Source: Actinomadura madurae
GTDB lineage: Bacteria > Actinomycetota > Actinomycetes > Streptosporangiales > Streptosporangiaceae
Assembly (NCBI RefSeq): GCF_900115095.1
Contig: NZ_FOVH01000016.1
Location: forward strand, 62,001-126,000
Direction: 5' to 3'
Length of the DNA stretch: 64,000 bases
Positions 41,419 to 50,685 of this stretch are shown here, piece after piece. Each line of letters starts with the position of its first letter. Positions within the stretch are counted from its first letter, which is position 1. The position numbers were made by a program, and so were the translations under genes. Under the pieces are notes generated by a model. It saw only the letters and a program-made list of their open reading frames with translations. It had not been told where the DNA came from and ran no database searches.

Positions 41419-43082
41419 CCGCCCCACCGCAGCCCCGGCGTGCAGACTGGAGCGTCCCACAGCCCGGTCAGTTCGTCATCCAGCCGCAGCAGGGTGATCA
41501 CGACCCCCGGCATGTCGAGAGCGGTGAGGTACGGCCCGACCAGGCGGCGGCTGATCCGGTGGCCCGCCCTGCCCAGCGCGCTCTCCAGCTCGGCATAGGC
41601 GAGGTACTGCTCGAGCAGGGGTGTCCCACCGAGACCCGACACGAACGCGAGCAGTTCGTCGCCCGGCGTCACCGGCAAGCAGTCCAGCAGGGTTCGCGCC
41701 GCCTCCTCGACGATCTTCCCGGCCGGGGCGATGGCGCTTCGCCGCATGCCGGGCTCGCCGTGAATGCCCACACCGATCTCGATCTCGTCGCCGCCGAGGT
41801 CGAGGAGACGCTCCCCGCCGGGCGGCGTGCAGGACCCGAGGGCGACACCGAAGCTCGCCGCCTGGTCCACCGCTCGCTGGGCGACCGCGGCGACCTCGTC
41901 GAGACGGCCGCCCGACTCCGCCTTGGCGCCGGCCATCTTCTCGGCCAGCACGGTCGCCCCCGTTCCGCGCGGACCGACCTCCGACGCCACGTCGCGGGTC
42001 GCCGCGTCGTCCATGACGATGACGGTCCGGACCGCCACTCCTCGCTCCGCCGCGCGCTCCGCGGCCATCGCGAAGTTCATGACGTCGCCGGTGTAGTTCT
42101 TGACCAGGTGCAGCACCCCCGCGCCGGAGTCCGCGGCGAGCGTCGCGTCGAGAATCTGGTGGACCGTGGGTGAGGCGAAGACGGGACCGGGCGCCACCGC
42201 CGTCAGCATCCCGGGGCCGACGAAACCGACATGCATCGGCTCATGGCCCGAGCCCCCGCCGGAGACCACGCCGACCCGTCCGGCGCCGGGGGCGGCGCGC
42301 ACGACGATCCGGCGCGCCCGGTCCCACGTGATCATGTCCGGGTGAGCCAGGGCGAACCCGCTCAGCGCGTCGTCCACCGCGTCGGCCGGGTCATTGACCA
42401 GGTGCTTTGCGGCCGGGGGTTCGGGCACCGGCGCGGGCTCGGTCACCTTCCGCGCCGGCGGCGGGGAGTCTCCGCCGGCCAATGCCGCCACCTCGGTCGC
42501 GAGGACGGCGACCGCCGCCGCGCCGGGATCCACCGTGCCGATGCCGCGGTCTCCGACATATGCGGCGCGGCCGCGGCGGGCGGCGATTCCCGCCGTGGCG
42601 GCCGCCCCGGTCCGCGCCGCGGCGGCGGCCGCCTCGGCCAGCCTCGCGGGGCGGGTCTCACCGGCGCCGTACGCGCTGGTCACGGCGTCGACGGCGGGCA
42701 CCAGGGCGTCGAGGAGCGTCTTGTCTCCGACGCGCGCCCCGCCGCGATCCGCGATGGCAGCCACGGCGGCATCGAGCGCGCCGGTCACCCCCTCGGCCGC
42801 TTCCCATGCCTCGCCCGCCCGCTGGAACGACGCCGCGAGCAGCGGGCCGCTGCTCGCGCCCATCGCGCGGCTGAGCTTCTCCGCCACGGCGCGCAGGAGC
42901 GCGCCTTCCGGCCGGGTGGCCAGTTCCTCCCATTCGTCGAGGACCGCGCCGAATCCCCGGGCCATGGTGGTGCCGAAGTCGCCGTCGCCTGCCGCGGCGT
43001 CGAGTTCATTCCACTCGTCCCGATACTTCAAGGCTGCTTCGGCCATGGTCCGGACGACTGTATGCACTGTGAATTCACGCAC
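41415..43082 (-). CDS. Dihydroxyacetone kinase-family protein with DhaL-DhaK order
   Basis: The 555-residue product begins with a DhaL ATP-binding domain (residues 1-205: DAAAGDGDFGTTM, KLSRAMGASSGPLLAASFQR, VGDKTLLDALVPAVDA, GDRGIGTVDPGA). A DhaK substrate-binding domain follows (residues 225-555: VGVVSGGGSGHEPMHVGFV, GDVMNFAMAAE, GIHGEPGM with the histidine that binds the ketone, and DMPGVVITLLRLDDELTGLW). Known ATP-dependent DAKs, and the erythrulose/tetrulose kinases built on the same pattern, place K before L. The reversed order here is uncommon. In this operon the substrate is likely a hydroxy-ketone. It starts 13 bases after the transporter gene. Confidence 0.88.
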   Translation of the reverse strand: MREFTVHTVVRTMAEAALKYRDEWNELDAAAGDGDFGTTMARGFGAVLDEWEELATRPEGALLRAVAEKLSRAMGASSGPLLAASFQRAGEAWEAAEGVTGALDAAVAAIADRGGARVGDKTLLDALVPAVDAVTSAYGAGETRPARLAEAAAAAARTGAAATAGIAARRGRAAYVGDRGIGTVDPGAAAVAVLATEVAALAGGDSPPPARKVTEPAPVPEPPAAKHLVNDPADAVDDALSGFALAHPDMITWDRARRIVVRAAPGAGRVGVVSGGGSGHEPMHVGFVGPGMLTAVAPGPVFASPTVHQILDATLAADSGAGVLHLVKNYTGDVMNFAMAAERAAERGVAVRTVIVMDDAATRDVASEVGPRGTGATVLAEKMAGAKAESGGRLDEVAAVAQRAVDQAASFGVALGSCTPPGGERLLDLGGDEIEIGVGIHGEPGMRRSAIAPAGKIVEEAARTLLDCLPVTPGDELLAFVSGLGGTPLLEQYLAYAELESALGRAGHRISRRLVGPYLTALDMPGVVITLLRLDDELTGLWDAPVCTPGLRWGG

Positions 43083-43095
43083 CGAGGTCTCCGAA

Positions 43096-44409
43096 TCAGG
43101 TTGCGGACAGGGGCGTCTTGGCGGTTTCGGTGAGCGTCAGCGCGGAGATGAGGCTGACGACGGCCGCGACGATCAGGTAATAGCCCGGCGCGAAATGGTC
43201 GTCGGTGGTGGAGATCAGATATGCGGCGAGATACGGTGTCGTCCCGCCGAACAGAGCGGTGGAGACGTTGTAGCCGACGCTGAAACCGGCGTAGCGGACC
43301 CGGGTGGGGAACAGTTCCGTCAGGGTGGCCATCGCCGCGCCCTGGAACACCGCCAGCAGCACGGCGAGCACCAGGAGGCCTGCCATCGCCGCCCCCAGAG
43401 CACCCGTGTTCATCAGCACGAACATCGGATAGGTCAGCACCGCGAAGCCCAGGCTCGCCCCGGCGAGCACCGGCCTGCGGCCGATGCGGTCGGACACCAC
43501 TCCCATGACGGGAATGAGCGCGACCTGGACCACCAGGGTCAGGATGACCGAGACGGACGCGGTGGTGGAGCTGAACCCCAGCTGGCCGGTGAAGTACGTT
43601 TGCGCGTAGACCAGCACGATGTAGAAACTGACGACCTGCACCAATGTGAGTCCGATGACGCGGATGATGCGTCGCCAGTAACCGCTGATGGCCTCGGTCA
43701 ACGGCGCCTCGGAGGTCTCGCCTGCCTCTTTCAAGGCCAGGAAGTCCGGAGTGTCCTCCAGGCGCAGCCTTATGTAGAGGCCGATGACGCCGATAGGGCC
43801 GGCCAGCAGGAAGGGGACGCGCCATCCCCAGGACTCCATGGCGGATTCGGAGAGGGAGGAGTTGAGGATGAGCACCGTCACGGCGCTCAGCCCGATGCCC
43901 AGCCCCGACCCCGCCTGGAGCAGGCAGGTGACGAATCCCCGGCGGCCCGGCGGGGCGTACTCCGCGAGCAGGGACGCGCCACCGGGCACCTCTCCCCCGG
44001 CCGAGAAGCCCTGCAGCAGTCGCAGCGCGACGAGCAGGACGGGAGCGAGGATGCCGATCGTCGAATGGCCGGGGAGCAGCCCCACGGCGAACGTCGCGCC
44101 GGACATGAGCAGCACGACCGTCGCCAGGGTCCGCTGGCGGCCCATCCGGTCGCCCAGCGAGCCGAAGAAGAAGCCGCCGAGCGGCCGGACGGCGAACGCG
44201 ATCGCGAAGACCGCGAAGCTGGCCAGCAGCGAGGCCGTGGGGTTGTCGGAGGGGAAGAAGACGCCACCGATGACGACGGCCAGATAGCCGTAGACCGTGT
44301 AGTCGAACCATTCCACGGCGTTTCCGATGGCGCCGCCGAATATCGCCTTGCGGAGCGCCGCCGGCTTCACTTCATTTCGGTCATGCTCATTTTCCATCTG
44401 CTGGACCAT
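43096..44409 (-). CDS. MHS-family (ProP/ShiA-like) major facilitator transporter
   Basis: The 437-residue product has twelve hydrophobic segments. The metabolite:H+ symporter signature is present: AIGNAVEWFDYTVYGYLAVV at TM1, the loop FGSLGDRMGRQRTL between TM2 and TM3, GFSAGGEVPGGASLLAEYAP in TM4, and a second loop GVVSDRIGRRPVL between TM8 and TM9. MHS members import small polar or carboxylated compounds such as proline betaine, citrate, shikimate and ketoglutarate. It most likely imports the operon's growth substrate. It lies 28 bases past hyuA. Start is GTG/ATG at 44409 or the methionine four codons later. Confidence 0.9.
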   Translation of the reverse strand: MVQQMENEHDRNEVKPAALRKAIFGGAIGNAVEWFDYTVYGYLAVVIGGVFFPSDNPTASLLASFAVFAIAFAVRPLGGFFFGSLGDRMGRQRTLATVVLLMSGATFAVGLLPGHSTIGILAPVLLVALRLLQGFSAGGEVPGGASLLAEYAPPGRRGFVTCLLQAGSGLGIGLSAVTVLILNSSLSESAMESWGWRVPFLLAGPIGVIGLYIRLRLEDTPDFLALKEAGETSEAPLTEAISGYWRRIIRVIGLTLVQVVSFYIVLVYAQTYFTGQLGFSSTTASVSVILTLVVQVALIPVMGVVSDRIGRRPVLAGASLGFAVLTYPMFVLMNTGALGAAMAGLLVLAVLLAVFQGAAMATLTELFPTRVRYAGFSVGYNVSTALFGGTTPYLAAYLISTTDDHFAPGYYLIVAAVVSLISALTLTETAKTPLSAT

Positions 44410-44437
44410 GACGTGATTCCCGTCTTGATGCTGTTCG

Positions 44438-46546
44438 TCATCCGGCGATTTCGATGATCAGGTTGGCGTAGGAGTCCCGCGACACCGAACACCCGGGCGG
44501 GACGACCACGGTCGCGTCCTGCTCTTCGACGATCAGCGGGCCCGACGTGCGTTCCGCGCCCACGGCCGACCTGGTCACCACGGGTGTGGGGAGCAGTCCC
44601 AGCGCGGGTCCGAAGTAGGCCCGGCGCCGGCCACGGGGGTCGGCGATCTGCGGTACCTGTGACAGCACCGGTGCGCGCGGCTCTTCCACGCTTGCGATGA
44701 CGCGGAGGTTGAAGAATTCCGTCGGCACGTCCGGGCTGCGATGACCGTACGTGCGTTCATGCTCGCGGGCGAAGTCCTCCTCAAGGGCGGCCACATGCTC
44801 GTGGAGGGTCGGCCGCCGGGCGAATGGAACTGTTATCTCGTGCGCTTGGCCGATGTAGCGGACATCGGCGAGATACTGCAGCCGCTCTTCACCTGGTTGC
44901 GCGGTGCTCTCCCTGCCCATCGCGCGCATGGCGCGTTGCTCCAGTGCGGCGAAGGCGGCGTCGAGACGGTCGAGCGGCACGGCCGCGGTTGCGTGTATGA
45001 ACGTCTGCACGAAATGGTGTTCGATGCCGGCCTCGAGCAGGCCGACGGCGGAAAGCACGCCGGTGCGCGGCGGCACGATGACCTGCCTTATGCCCATCTC
45101 CTGGGCGATCGCGGCCGCGTGCACCGCCCCGTTGCCCCCGAAGGCGAACAGCGCGAAATCGCGCGGGTCCCGGCCGCGGTTCGTTGACACCGACTTGATC
45201 GCCCGGATCATGCTCGCGTTGACCACGGTATGGATGCCGTACGCCGCTTGGTGCACAGAGAGCCCGAGCGGCCGCGCCACGTGCTCGTTCAGCACGTCCT
45301 CCGCGAGTTCCGGCCGCAAGGTGAGGTTGCCGCCGGCGAGCTGGCCCGGGTTGATGTAGCCGAGCACCACGTTCGCGTCCGTCACCGTCGGCGCGGACCC
45401 GCCGCGGCCATAGCAGGCGGGCCCGGGGACGGAGCCGGCGCTGCGCGGGCCGACCTTCAGGCTCCCGCTGCGGTCGACCGTGGCGATGCTGCCGCCGCCC
45501 GAGCCCACCTCGGCAATGTCGATCATGGGCAGTTTCAGCGCGTGCCCGGTGCCGGTGACGAACGGCGTCGCATGGTTCATGGACGCGCCCACCTCGTACT
45601 CGGTGGTCCGGCTGACCTCGGCGTCCTCGATCAAGGAGGCCTTCGCGGTCGTACCGCCCATGTCGAAGGCGATGAGCCGGGTCAGCCGGCTGCGGCCGCC
45701 CATCACCTGTGCAGCGATCACGCCCGCGGCGGGGCCGGACTCCACCATGTGGGCGGGCTTCTCGGCGGCGAGCGACGCCGACATCACCCCGCCGCTGGAC
45801 TGCATGATCAGCAGCGGGGCGGGGACGCCGACGCCGTCCAGGCTGCGGCGCAGGGCAGTGAGGTAGTTCTTGACGATCGGTCCGACGAAGGCGTTCACGA
45901 CCGTGGTGCTGGTCCGCTCGTACTCACGGATCTCCGGGAGCACGTCGACCGAGAGCGACAGGTACACATCGGGCAGGCGTTCGCGGATGATCTCGGCCGC
46001 GGCCCGTTCGTGGACCGGGTTCTTGTACGAGTGCAGCAGGCACACGGCGACGGAGCCGACCTGCATCATCGCGAGCTCGTCGGCGATGCGCCGCAGCGCC
46101 GCCACGTCCAGCGGCTCGATCACCGTCCCGTCGGCGGCGATCCGCTCCGTTATCTCGTAGCGCAGGCGCCGATCGACGATCGGCCGGGGCGGTCGGTGCG
46201 CGAGGTTGTAGAGCTGCGGAACCCGAAGCCGCCGCAGCTCCAGCACGTCTCTGAACCCATGGGTCGTGATCAGGGCGGTGCGGGCGCCCTGGTTCTCCAG
46301 CAGTGCGTTCGTGACCACCGTCGTCCCGTGGACGATGCCCGAGATCTCCTGCGCGGGTACGCCCGAGGTATCGAGCATCTGGTTCAGCCCGCTGATGATT
46401 CCCCGGCCGTATTCATCCGGAGTGGACAGCACCTTCGCCGTCGTGACGATGCCGTCGGGGCCGCTGAGAACCAGATCGGTGAATGTTCCGCCGATGTCGG
46501 CGCCGACTCGGTACGGGCCGGTGTTCGTTCCGGGCATCGTCATCAC
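44438..46546 (-). CDS. hyuA: Hydantoinase/oxoprolinase subunit A (HyuA)
   Basis: The 702-residue product is an ASKHA-fold ATPase of the hydantoinase A / 5-oxoprolinase family. It has VGADIGGTFTDLVL (phosphate 1), IVHGTTVVTNALLE, SSGGVMSASLAAEKP, VESGPAAGVIAA, LIAFDMGGTTAKASLI, and the C-terminal jelly-roll part (RYIGQAHEITVPF). With HyuB it performs ATP-dependent opening of a lactam or hydantoin ring, or carboxylation as in acetone carboxylases. The start overlaps the HyuB stop by four bases. Which ring it attacks cannot be read from sequence; the neighbouring amino-acid dehydrogenase suggests a cyclic amide of an amino acid. Confidence 0.92.
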   Translation of the reverse strand: MMTMPGTNTGPYRVGADIGGTFTDLVLSGPDGIVTTAKVLSTPDEYGRGIISGLNQMLDTSGVPAQEISGIVHGTTVVTNALLENQGARTALITTHGFRDVLELRRLRVPQLYNLAHRPPRPIVDRRLRYEITERIAADGTVIEPLDVAALRRIADELAMMQVGSVAVCLLHSYKNPVHERAAAEIIRERLPDVYLSLSVDVLPEIREYERTSTTVVNAFVGPIVKNYLTALRRSLDGVGVPAPLLIMQSSGGVMSASLAAEKPAHMVESGPAAGVIAAQVMGGRSRLTRLIAFDMGGTTAKASLIEDAEVSRTTEYEVGASMNHATPFVTGTGHALKLPMIDIAEVGSGGGSIATVDRSGSLKVGPRSAGSVPGPACYGRGGSAPTVTDANVVLGYINPGQLAGGNLTLRPELAEDVLNEHVARPLGLSVHQAAYGIHTVVNASMIRAIKSVSTNRGRDPRDFALFAFGGNGAVHAAAIAQEMGIRQVIVPPRTGVLSAVGLLEAGIEHHFVQTFIHATAAVPLDRLDAAFAALEQRAMRAMGRESTAQPGEERLQYLADVRYIGQAHEITVPFARRPTLHEHVAALEEDFAREHERTYGHRSPDVPTEFFNLRVIASVEEPRAPVLSQVPQIADPRGRRRAYFGPALGLLPTPVVTRSAVGAERTSGPLIVEEQDATVVVPPGCSVSRDSYANLIIEIAG

Positions 46547-48357
46547 ACCCCGTCCAGCTCGCCGGCGCCCTGCTGCCGTTCCGTACGCAGGCGAGCCCGC
46601 AGGTGCGCCGTGGCCTCCCCGTCCGCCTCCCCGGTCTCCTGATCGACGACGACTCCGTAGTCGGCGGACGCCTTCGCCGGGGTGATCTTGTCCTGCTGGA
46701 CGTCGTGCTCAACGGCGGCGACATCCCGATCGAGGGGGTCGCCCCAGCCTCCGCCGCCTGCGAGGACCTGGACGACCACGTCGTCCTTTCGCAGGATCTG
46801 CTTGCTGACCAGCGTCGGCAGGACCATCTCGGCGCCGTCGCGGTGCAGGATGTTGACGGACGGGGTGCCGGGCGACCCTCCTTGCAGCCCGTACGGGAGA
46901 TGCGTCCGCTTGTCCGAGCGAATCTCCATGGTGCCGGCCTGGGCGAGCATCCGGATGGAACGGACCTGGGAGAGGGCCCCACGATGCATACCCGCTCCGG
47001 CGGAGTCGGGGATGATGGCGTAACGCTCCACGCGCAGCGGGTGGTCGTGCTCGATGAGCTCGACCGGCGTGTTGGCGATGTTGGCGTACGAGTGCGGCAT
47101 TCCCTCGACACCGTCCCCCCACGGTGCTCCCCCGCGCGCCCCCGCGAACGCGTCCGCGTAGATGAAGCGCTCGTCGCCCGGCGCGGCCTCGCCACCGATG
47201 CAGATGCAGGTGTTGCCGCCTTCTCCGTCCGCCGGCACGCGTTCGGGAACGGCCTGGGCGAGCGCCCCGAGCACGCAGTCCATGATCCGGGCCCCGGTGA
47301 TGCCGCGCACCGCGCAGGCGGCGGGCAGTACGGGGCGGACGACCGTTCCCGCCTTGGTCAGCACGTGGATCGCCCGGAAGTACCCTGCCGCGTTGGGGAC
47401 ATCGGCGCTCAGCAGCGTACGGACGGCCCCACGCGCGGTGGATTCGGTGAACGCGATGGGCGAGTTGACTCCCGCCGCCACCTGCGGCGAGCTCCCGGTC
47501 AGGTCGATCGTGATCTCGTCACCCTCGATGGTGACCTCGGCCTTGATGACCACCGGCTCGTCGAGCACGGCGTCCCCGTCGATGTAGCTCGTGTGGGAGT
47601 AGACGCCGTCCGGCATCTCGCGGATGTCCGAGCGGGCGATGCGCTCGCTCAGGTCCAGCAGGCTGCGCGTGCACCGGCGGACGACATCGGGCCCGTAGCG
47701 CCCGGCCAGCACCTTGTACTCGCGCTCCCCCACGTTGACGGCCGCTATCTCGGCCCGGACGTCGCCGAGCACCTTGTACGGGATCCGCACGTTCGTCCGC
47801 AGGAAGTCGAAAACCGCCTCGTTCGCCTCGCCCCGCTCGTACAGCTTCATGGTGGGGATCATGAGCCCCTCCTGGAAGATCTCCGTGGCCCCCGTGCACT
47901 GGCTGCCGGGCACCGCGCCGCCGACATCGATCTGGTGAGCGACGGCGCCGACGAAGCCTTCGAGCCGGTCGGCGACGAAGACCGGCTTGATGATGAAGAT
48001 GTCGGGCAGGTGGATACCGCCCGAGGAATAGGGATCGTTCATGATGTAGATGTCGCCGGGGTGGATGCACCCGCTGAACTTGGTCAGCACCGACTTCACC
48101 GCGGCGGGAAACGAACCCAGATGGCAGACCAAGGTGAGGCCCTGGGCGATCATCTCGCCCGTGACGTCACAGAAAGCGGTGGAGAAATCCAGGACGTCGC
48201 GGACGATTCCCGAATAGGCGGTGTGCGACACGGTCAGCGCCATCTGGTCGGCCAGCGAATCGAGTCCGCTGCGCACGACCTCGAGTGTGATCGGATCGAT
48301 TTCGGACGCATCTGCCGCGTTGATGACGCCTGCCGCGGACGGTGACTTGACGGACAA
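46543..48357 (-). CDS. hyuB: Hydantoinase/oxoprolinase subunit B (HyuB)
   Basis: The 604-residue product starts DPITLEVVRSGLDSLADQMA and has the family landmarks: TAYSGIVRDVLDFSTAFCD, GDIYIMNDPYSSGGIHLPDI, GGAVPGSQCTGATEIFQEGL, PINFTESTARGAVR-like FTESTARGAVRTL, the cofactor-poor GGEGGNTCICIGG, and the end GGGWGDPLDRD. HyuB forms a complex with HyuA. It is the first gene of the eight-gene minus-strand operon, with 109 bases between it and the divergent lysR gene; that gap must hold both promoters. Confidence 0.92.
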   Translation of the reverse strand: MSVKSPSAAGVINAADASEIDPITLEVVRSGLDSLADQMALTVSHTAYSGIVRDVLDFSTAFCDVTGEMIAQGLTLVCHLGSFPAAVKSVLTKFSGCIHPGDIYIMNDPYSSGGIHLPDIFIIKPVFVADRLEGFVGAVAHQIDVGGAVPGSQCTGATEIFQEGLMIPTMKLYERGEANEAVFDFLRTNVRIPYKVLGDVRAEIAAVNVGEREYKVLAGRYGPDVVRRCTRSLLDLSERIARSDIREMPDGVYSHTSYIDGDAVLDEPVVIKAEVTIEGDEITIDLTGSSPQVAAGVNSPIAFTESTARGAVRTLLSADVPNAAGYFRAIHVLTKAGTVVRPVLPAACAVRGITGARIMDCVLGALAQAVPERVPADGEGGNTCICIGGEAAPGDERFIYADAFAGARGGAPWGDGVEGMPHSYANIANTPVELIEHDHPLRVERYAIIPDSAGAGMHRGALSQVRSIRMLAQAGTMEIRSDKRTHLPYGLQGGSPGTPSVNILHRDGAEMVLPTLVSKQILRKDDVVVQVLAGGGGWGDPLDRDVAAVEHDVQQDKITPAKASADYGVVVDQETGEADGEATAHLRARLRTERQQGAGELDGV

Positions 48358-48466
48358 GATCGGTCACTCCTCGCTGTTGTCGCAGGTAGCTGATGCGGAG
48401 TAGCATGCCCGCCCAATCCAGCATCTGTCGATGACAGATTCGAGCACGTGACGATCGCGAGATGAG

Positions 48467-49353
48467 ATGGAACTGCGGCAGCTCGAATACTTGGTGACCA
48501 TCCTCAACGAGGGTTCTTTTACGAAAGCGGCGTCCCGGCTGCACATCGCGCAGTCCGCCGTCTCCCACCACGTCTCCAAGCTCGAACGAGACATGGGCGT
48601 TCAGTTGCTCCGGCGGGAGCGACCCAAGATCCTTCCCACACCGGCGGGCGAATTGTTCGCCGCGCGGGCGGTCAAAATCCTCGCCGAAGTGGCCGCGGCA
48701 CGGGACGAACTGTCCAGCCTTCGGGGCCACACCGTCGGAGAGGTGACCTTCGGCTCGACCCTGCCCACCGCGTCACTCGACCTGCCCGGGATCTTGGCCG
48801 GCTTCCGTCGCCGCTACCCGGGCGTACGTGTGTCAGGCTGCGCGAGGGGACCAGGCAGGAACTGGTCTCCATGGTCCAGCAGGACACCATCGACCTCGCC
48901 GTGGTGTCGATCGACCCACTCCAGCTCCCCCACGGGACCACCGGCGTGGTCGTCGACCACGACCACCTCGTCCTCGCCGGGCCGCCGGGGCATCCCTTCG
49001 AGCACTACGACACCGCACCGGCCCATGCCCTCGACGGCATGGACCTCATCAGCTTCCGCAAAGGCGCCGGACTGCGCGATGCCGCCGATACCGTCCTGCG
49101 AGAAGCCAGTGTGGTGCCCAACATCGTCATCGAGTCCAACGAGGTATCGGTCCTGCTCGGCCTGATCGCCCATGGCCTCGGGCTCGGCATCATCCCCCGG
49201 GGCTTCGTCGCTCTCGCCTTCCAGCCCATCTGGAGCATCCCGTTCGACCCGCCGATAAGGCCGCCGCTGTCCCTGATCTGGCGTGAAAGCCGACACCTCG
49301 CACCGGCCGCCGCCGCCTTCCTTCACCACATCAGAACGTCGACACCAGAATGA
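48467..49353 (+). pseudogene. LysR-type regulator with one frame break
   Basis: The ATG at 48467 gives a perfect LysR helix-turn-helix (MELRQLEYLVTILNEGSFTK, AASRLHIAQSAVSHHVSKLE). The reading is lost at about 48832 in GVRV; the effector domain continues in another frame (RLREGTRQELVSMVQQDTID, LAVVSIDPLQLP, LGLIAHGLGLGIIPRGFVAL). The sequence GTACGTGTGTCAGG holds a repeated GTGT; removing two bases rejoins RYPGVRVRLREG. The gene is divergent from hyuB and would be its activator. It is the only broken gene in the right half, so an error in the sequence or a recent mutation must be considered. Confidence 0.83.
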
Positions 49354-49424
49354 GCAGGCTCCAAAGGAGCGGCAGGCCACACAGATCGAGCGACAGGCCA
49401 CCCATCACCCGACCGACACCACGC

Positions 49425-50606
49425 CTAGACCCGCTGGATCAGCGTTCCCGTCCCGAGGCCGCCGCCGCAGCACATGGTCACCAGGCCCATCTCCCCGTCG
49501 GAGCGCTCCATCTCGTGCAGCAGGGTGGTGATCAGCCGAGCACCGGTCGAGCCGAGCGGGTGGCCGAGCGCTATCGCGCCGCCGTTCACGTTGACCCTGT
49601 CCATGTCGGGTCCGATCTCGCGCCGCCAGGCCGCGACGACCGAGGCGAACGCCTCGTTGATCTCGATCAGGTCGATGTCGTCGATCTTCATTCCGTTGCG
49701 GTCGAGCAGCTTGCGCGTGGCCGGGATCGGGCCGGTCAGCATGGTCACCGGGTCGGTCCCGACAGTGGTGATGTCGTAGATCCGCGCACGCGGCCTCAGC
49801 CCGAGGGCCTCGGCCTTCTCACGGGTCATCAAGAGCACCGCGGCGGCGCCGTCGGAGACCTGCGAGGAGTTCCCGGCGGTGATCCTGCCGTCTTCCCGGA
49901 ACGCGGGCCGCAGCCGCGCCAGTCCTTCGAGGGTCGTCTCGCGAAGGCCCTGATCGGTGACGTGGGTGTGGCCGCCGACCCGGTAGGGGATCATCTCGCG
50001 CGCGAAGCGGCCCTCGTCGGTCGCCCGCCGCGCCAGTCGCTGCGAGCGCAGCCCGATCTCGTCCAGCTCGGGCCGGGGGATTCCCCACCCGTCGGCGATC
50101 ATTTCGGCCGCGAGGCCCTGCGAGACCAGGTCGTGGCGTTCGAGCAGCTCGGACGAGTAGGGCGAGCCGTGCTCGGCCACGACCTCGCCCGCCACGGCGA
50201 ACGAGTTCCTGCCCATGTGCTCGACCCCGCCGCCGATCGCCGCGTCGTGGGCGCCGGAGGCGATGAGGGTGGCCGCGAAGTTCACCGCCTGCTGGGCCGA
50301 GCCGCACTGGCGGTCGACCGTGGTCGCCGGGACCTCCTCGGGCAGGCCGGCCTCCAGCCAGGCGTTGCGGCCGATGTTCATCGTCTGGGTGCCGAACTGC
50401 TGGACGCAGCCCGCGATCACATCGCCGACCTCCATCGGGTCGATCCCGGTCCGCGAGATCAGTTCCGCGTAGGTCCTGGCGAGGAGGTTGGACGGGTGGA
50501 GATCCTTGTAGTAGCCCTTCTCGGGGTGTCCGCGTCCGATCGGTGTGCGGACCGCCTCCACGATCACGACCTCGCGGCCGCCGAGCTTCCCTTTCCCGTT
50601 CCGCAT
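49425..50606 (-). CDS. Acetyl-CoA acyltransferase (thiolase)
   Basis: The 393-residue product has all thiolase catalytic residues: the acylated cysteine in TTVDRQCGSAQQAVNFAA (about residue 92), the histidine in GGAIALGHPLGSTGARL (about 350) and the second cysteine in GLVTMCCGGGLGTGTL (about 382). NEAFA is also present. It cleaves or forms 3-ketoacyl-CoA. The ATG at 50606 follows the CaiB stop by 79 bases; the frame is open further upstream only through the neighbour. It is the last gene of the operon that starts at 54685 and would release acetyl- or propionyl-CoA. Confidence 0.92.
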   Translation of the reverse strand: MRNGKGKLGGREVVIVEAVRTPIGRGHPEKGYYKDLHPSNLLARTYAELISRTGIDPMEVGDVIAGCVQQFGTQTMNIGRNAWLEAGLPEEVPATTVDRQCGSAQQAVNFAATLIASGAHDAAIGGGVEHMGRNSFAVAGEVVAEHGSPYSSELLERHDLVSQGLAAEMIADGWGIPRPELDEIGLRSQRLARRATDEGRFAREMIPYRVGGHTHVTDQGLRETTLEGLARLRPAFREDGRITAGNSSQVSDGAAAVLLMTREKAEALGLRPRARIYDITTVGTDPVTMLTGPIPATRKLLDRNGMKIDDIDLIEINEAFASVVAAWRREIGPDMDRVNVNGGAIALGHPLGSTGARLITTLLHEMERSDGEMGLVTMCCGGGLGTGTLIQRV

Positions 50607-50685
50607 CTCGCTCTCCGTCCGTTGCCTGTCATGGATCGTCTGAGGATTGGTCCGGCGGGCATCGCCGTGCTCGGTTGGGACGTGA

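Noticed and set aside
42394..44457. A 687-codon plus-strand frame opposite the kinase and transporter genes
   Set aside because: Low-complexity and without start context; the minus-strand genes carry complete domain signatures.
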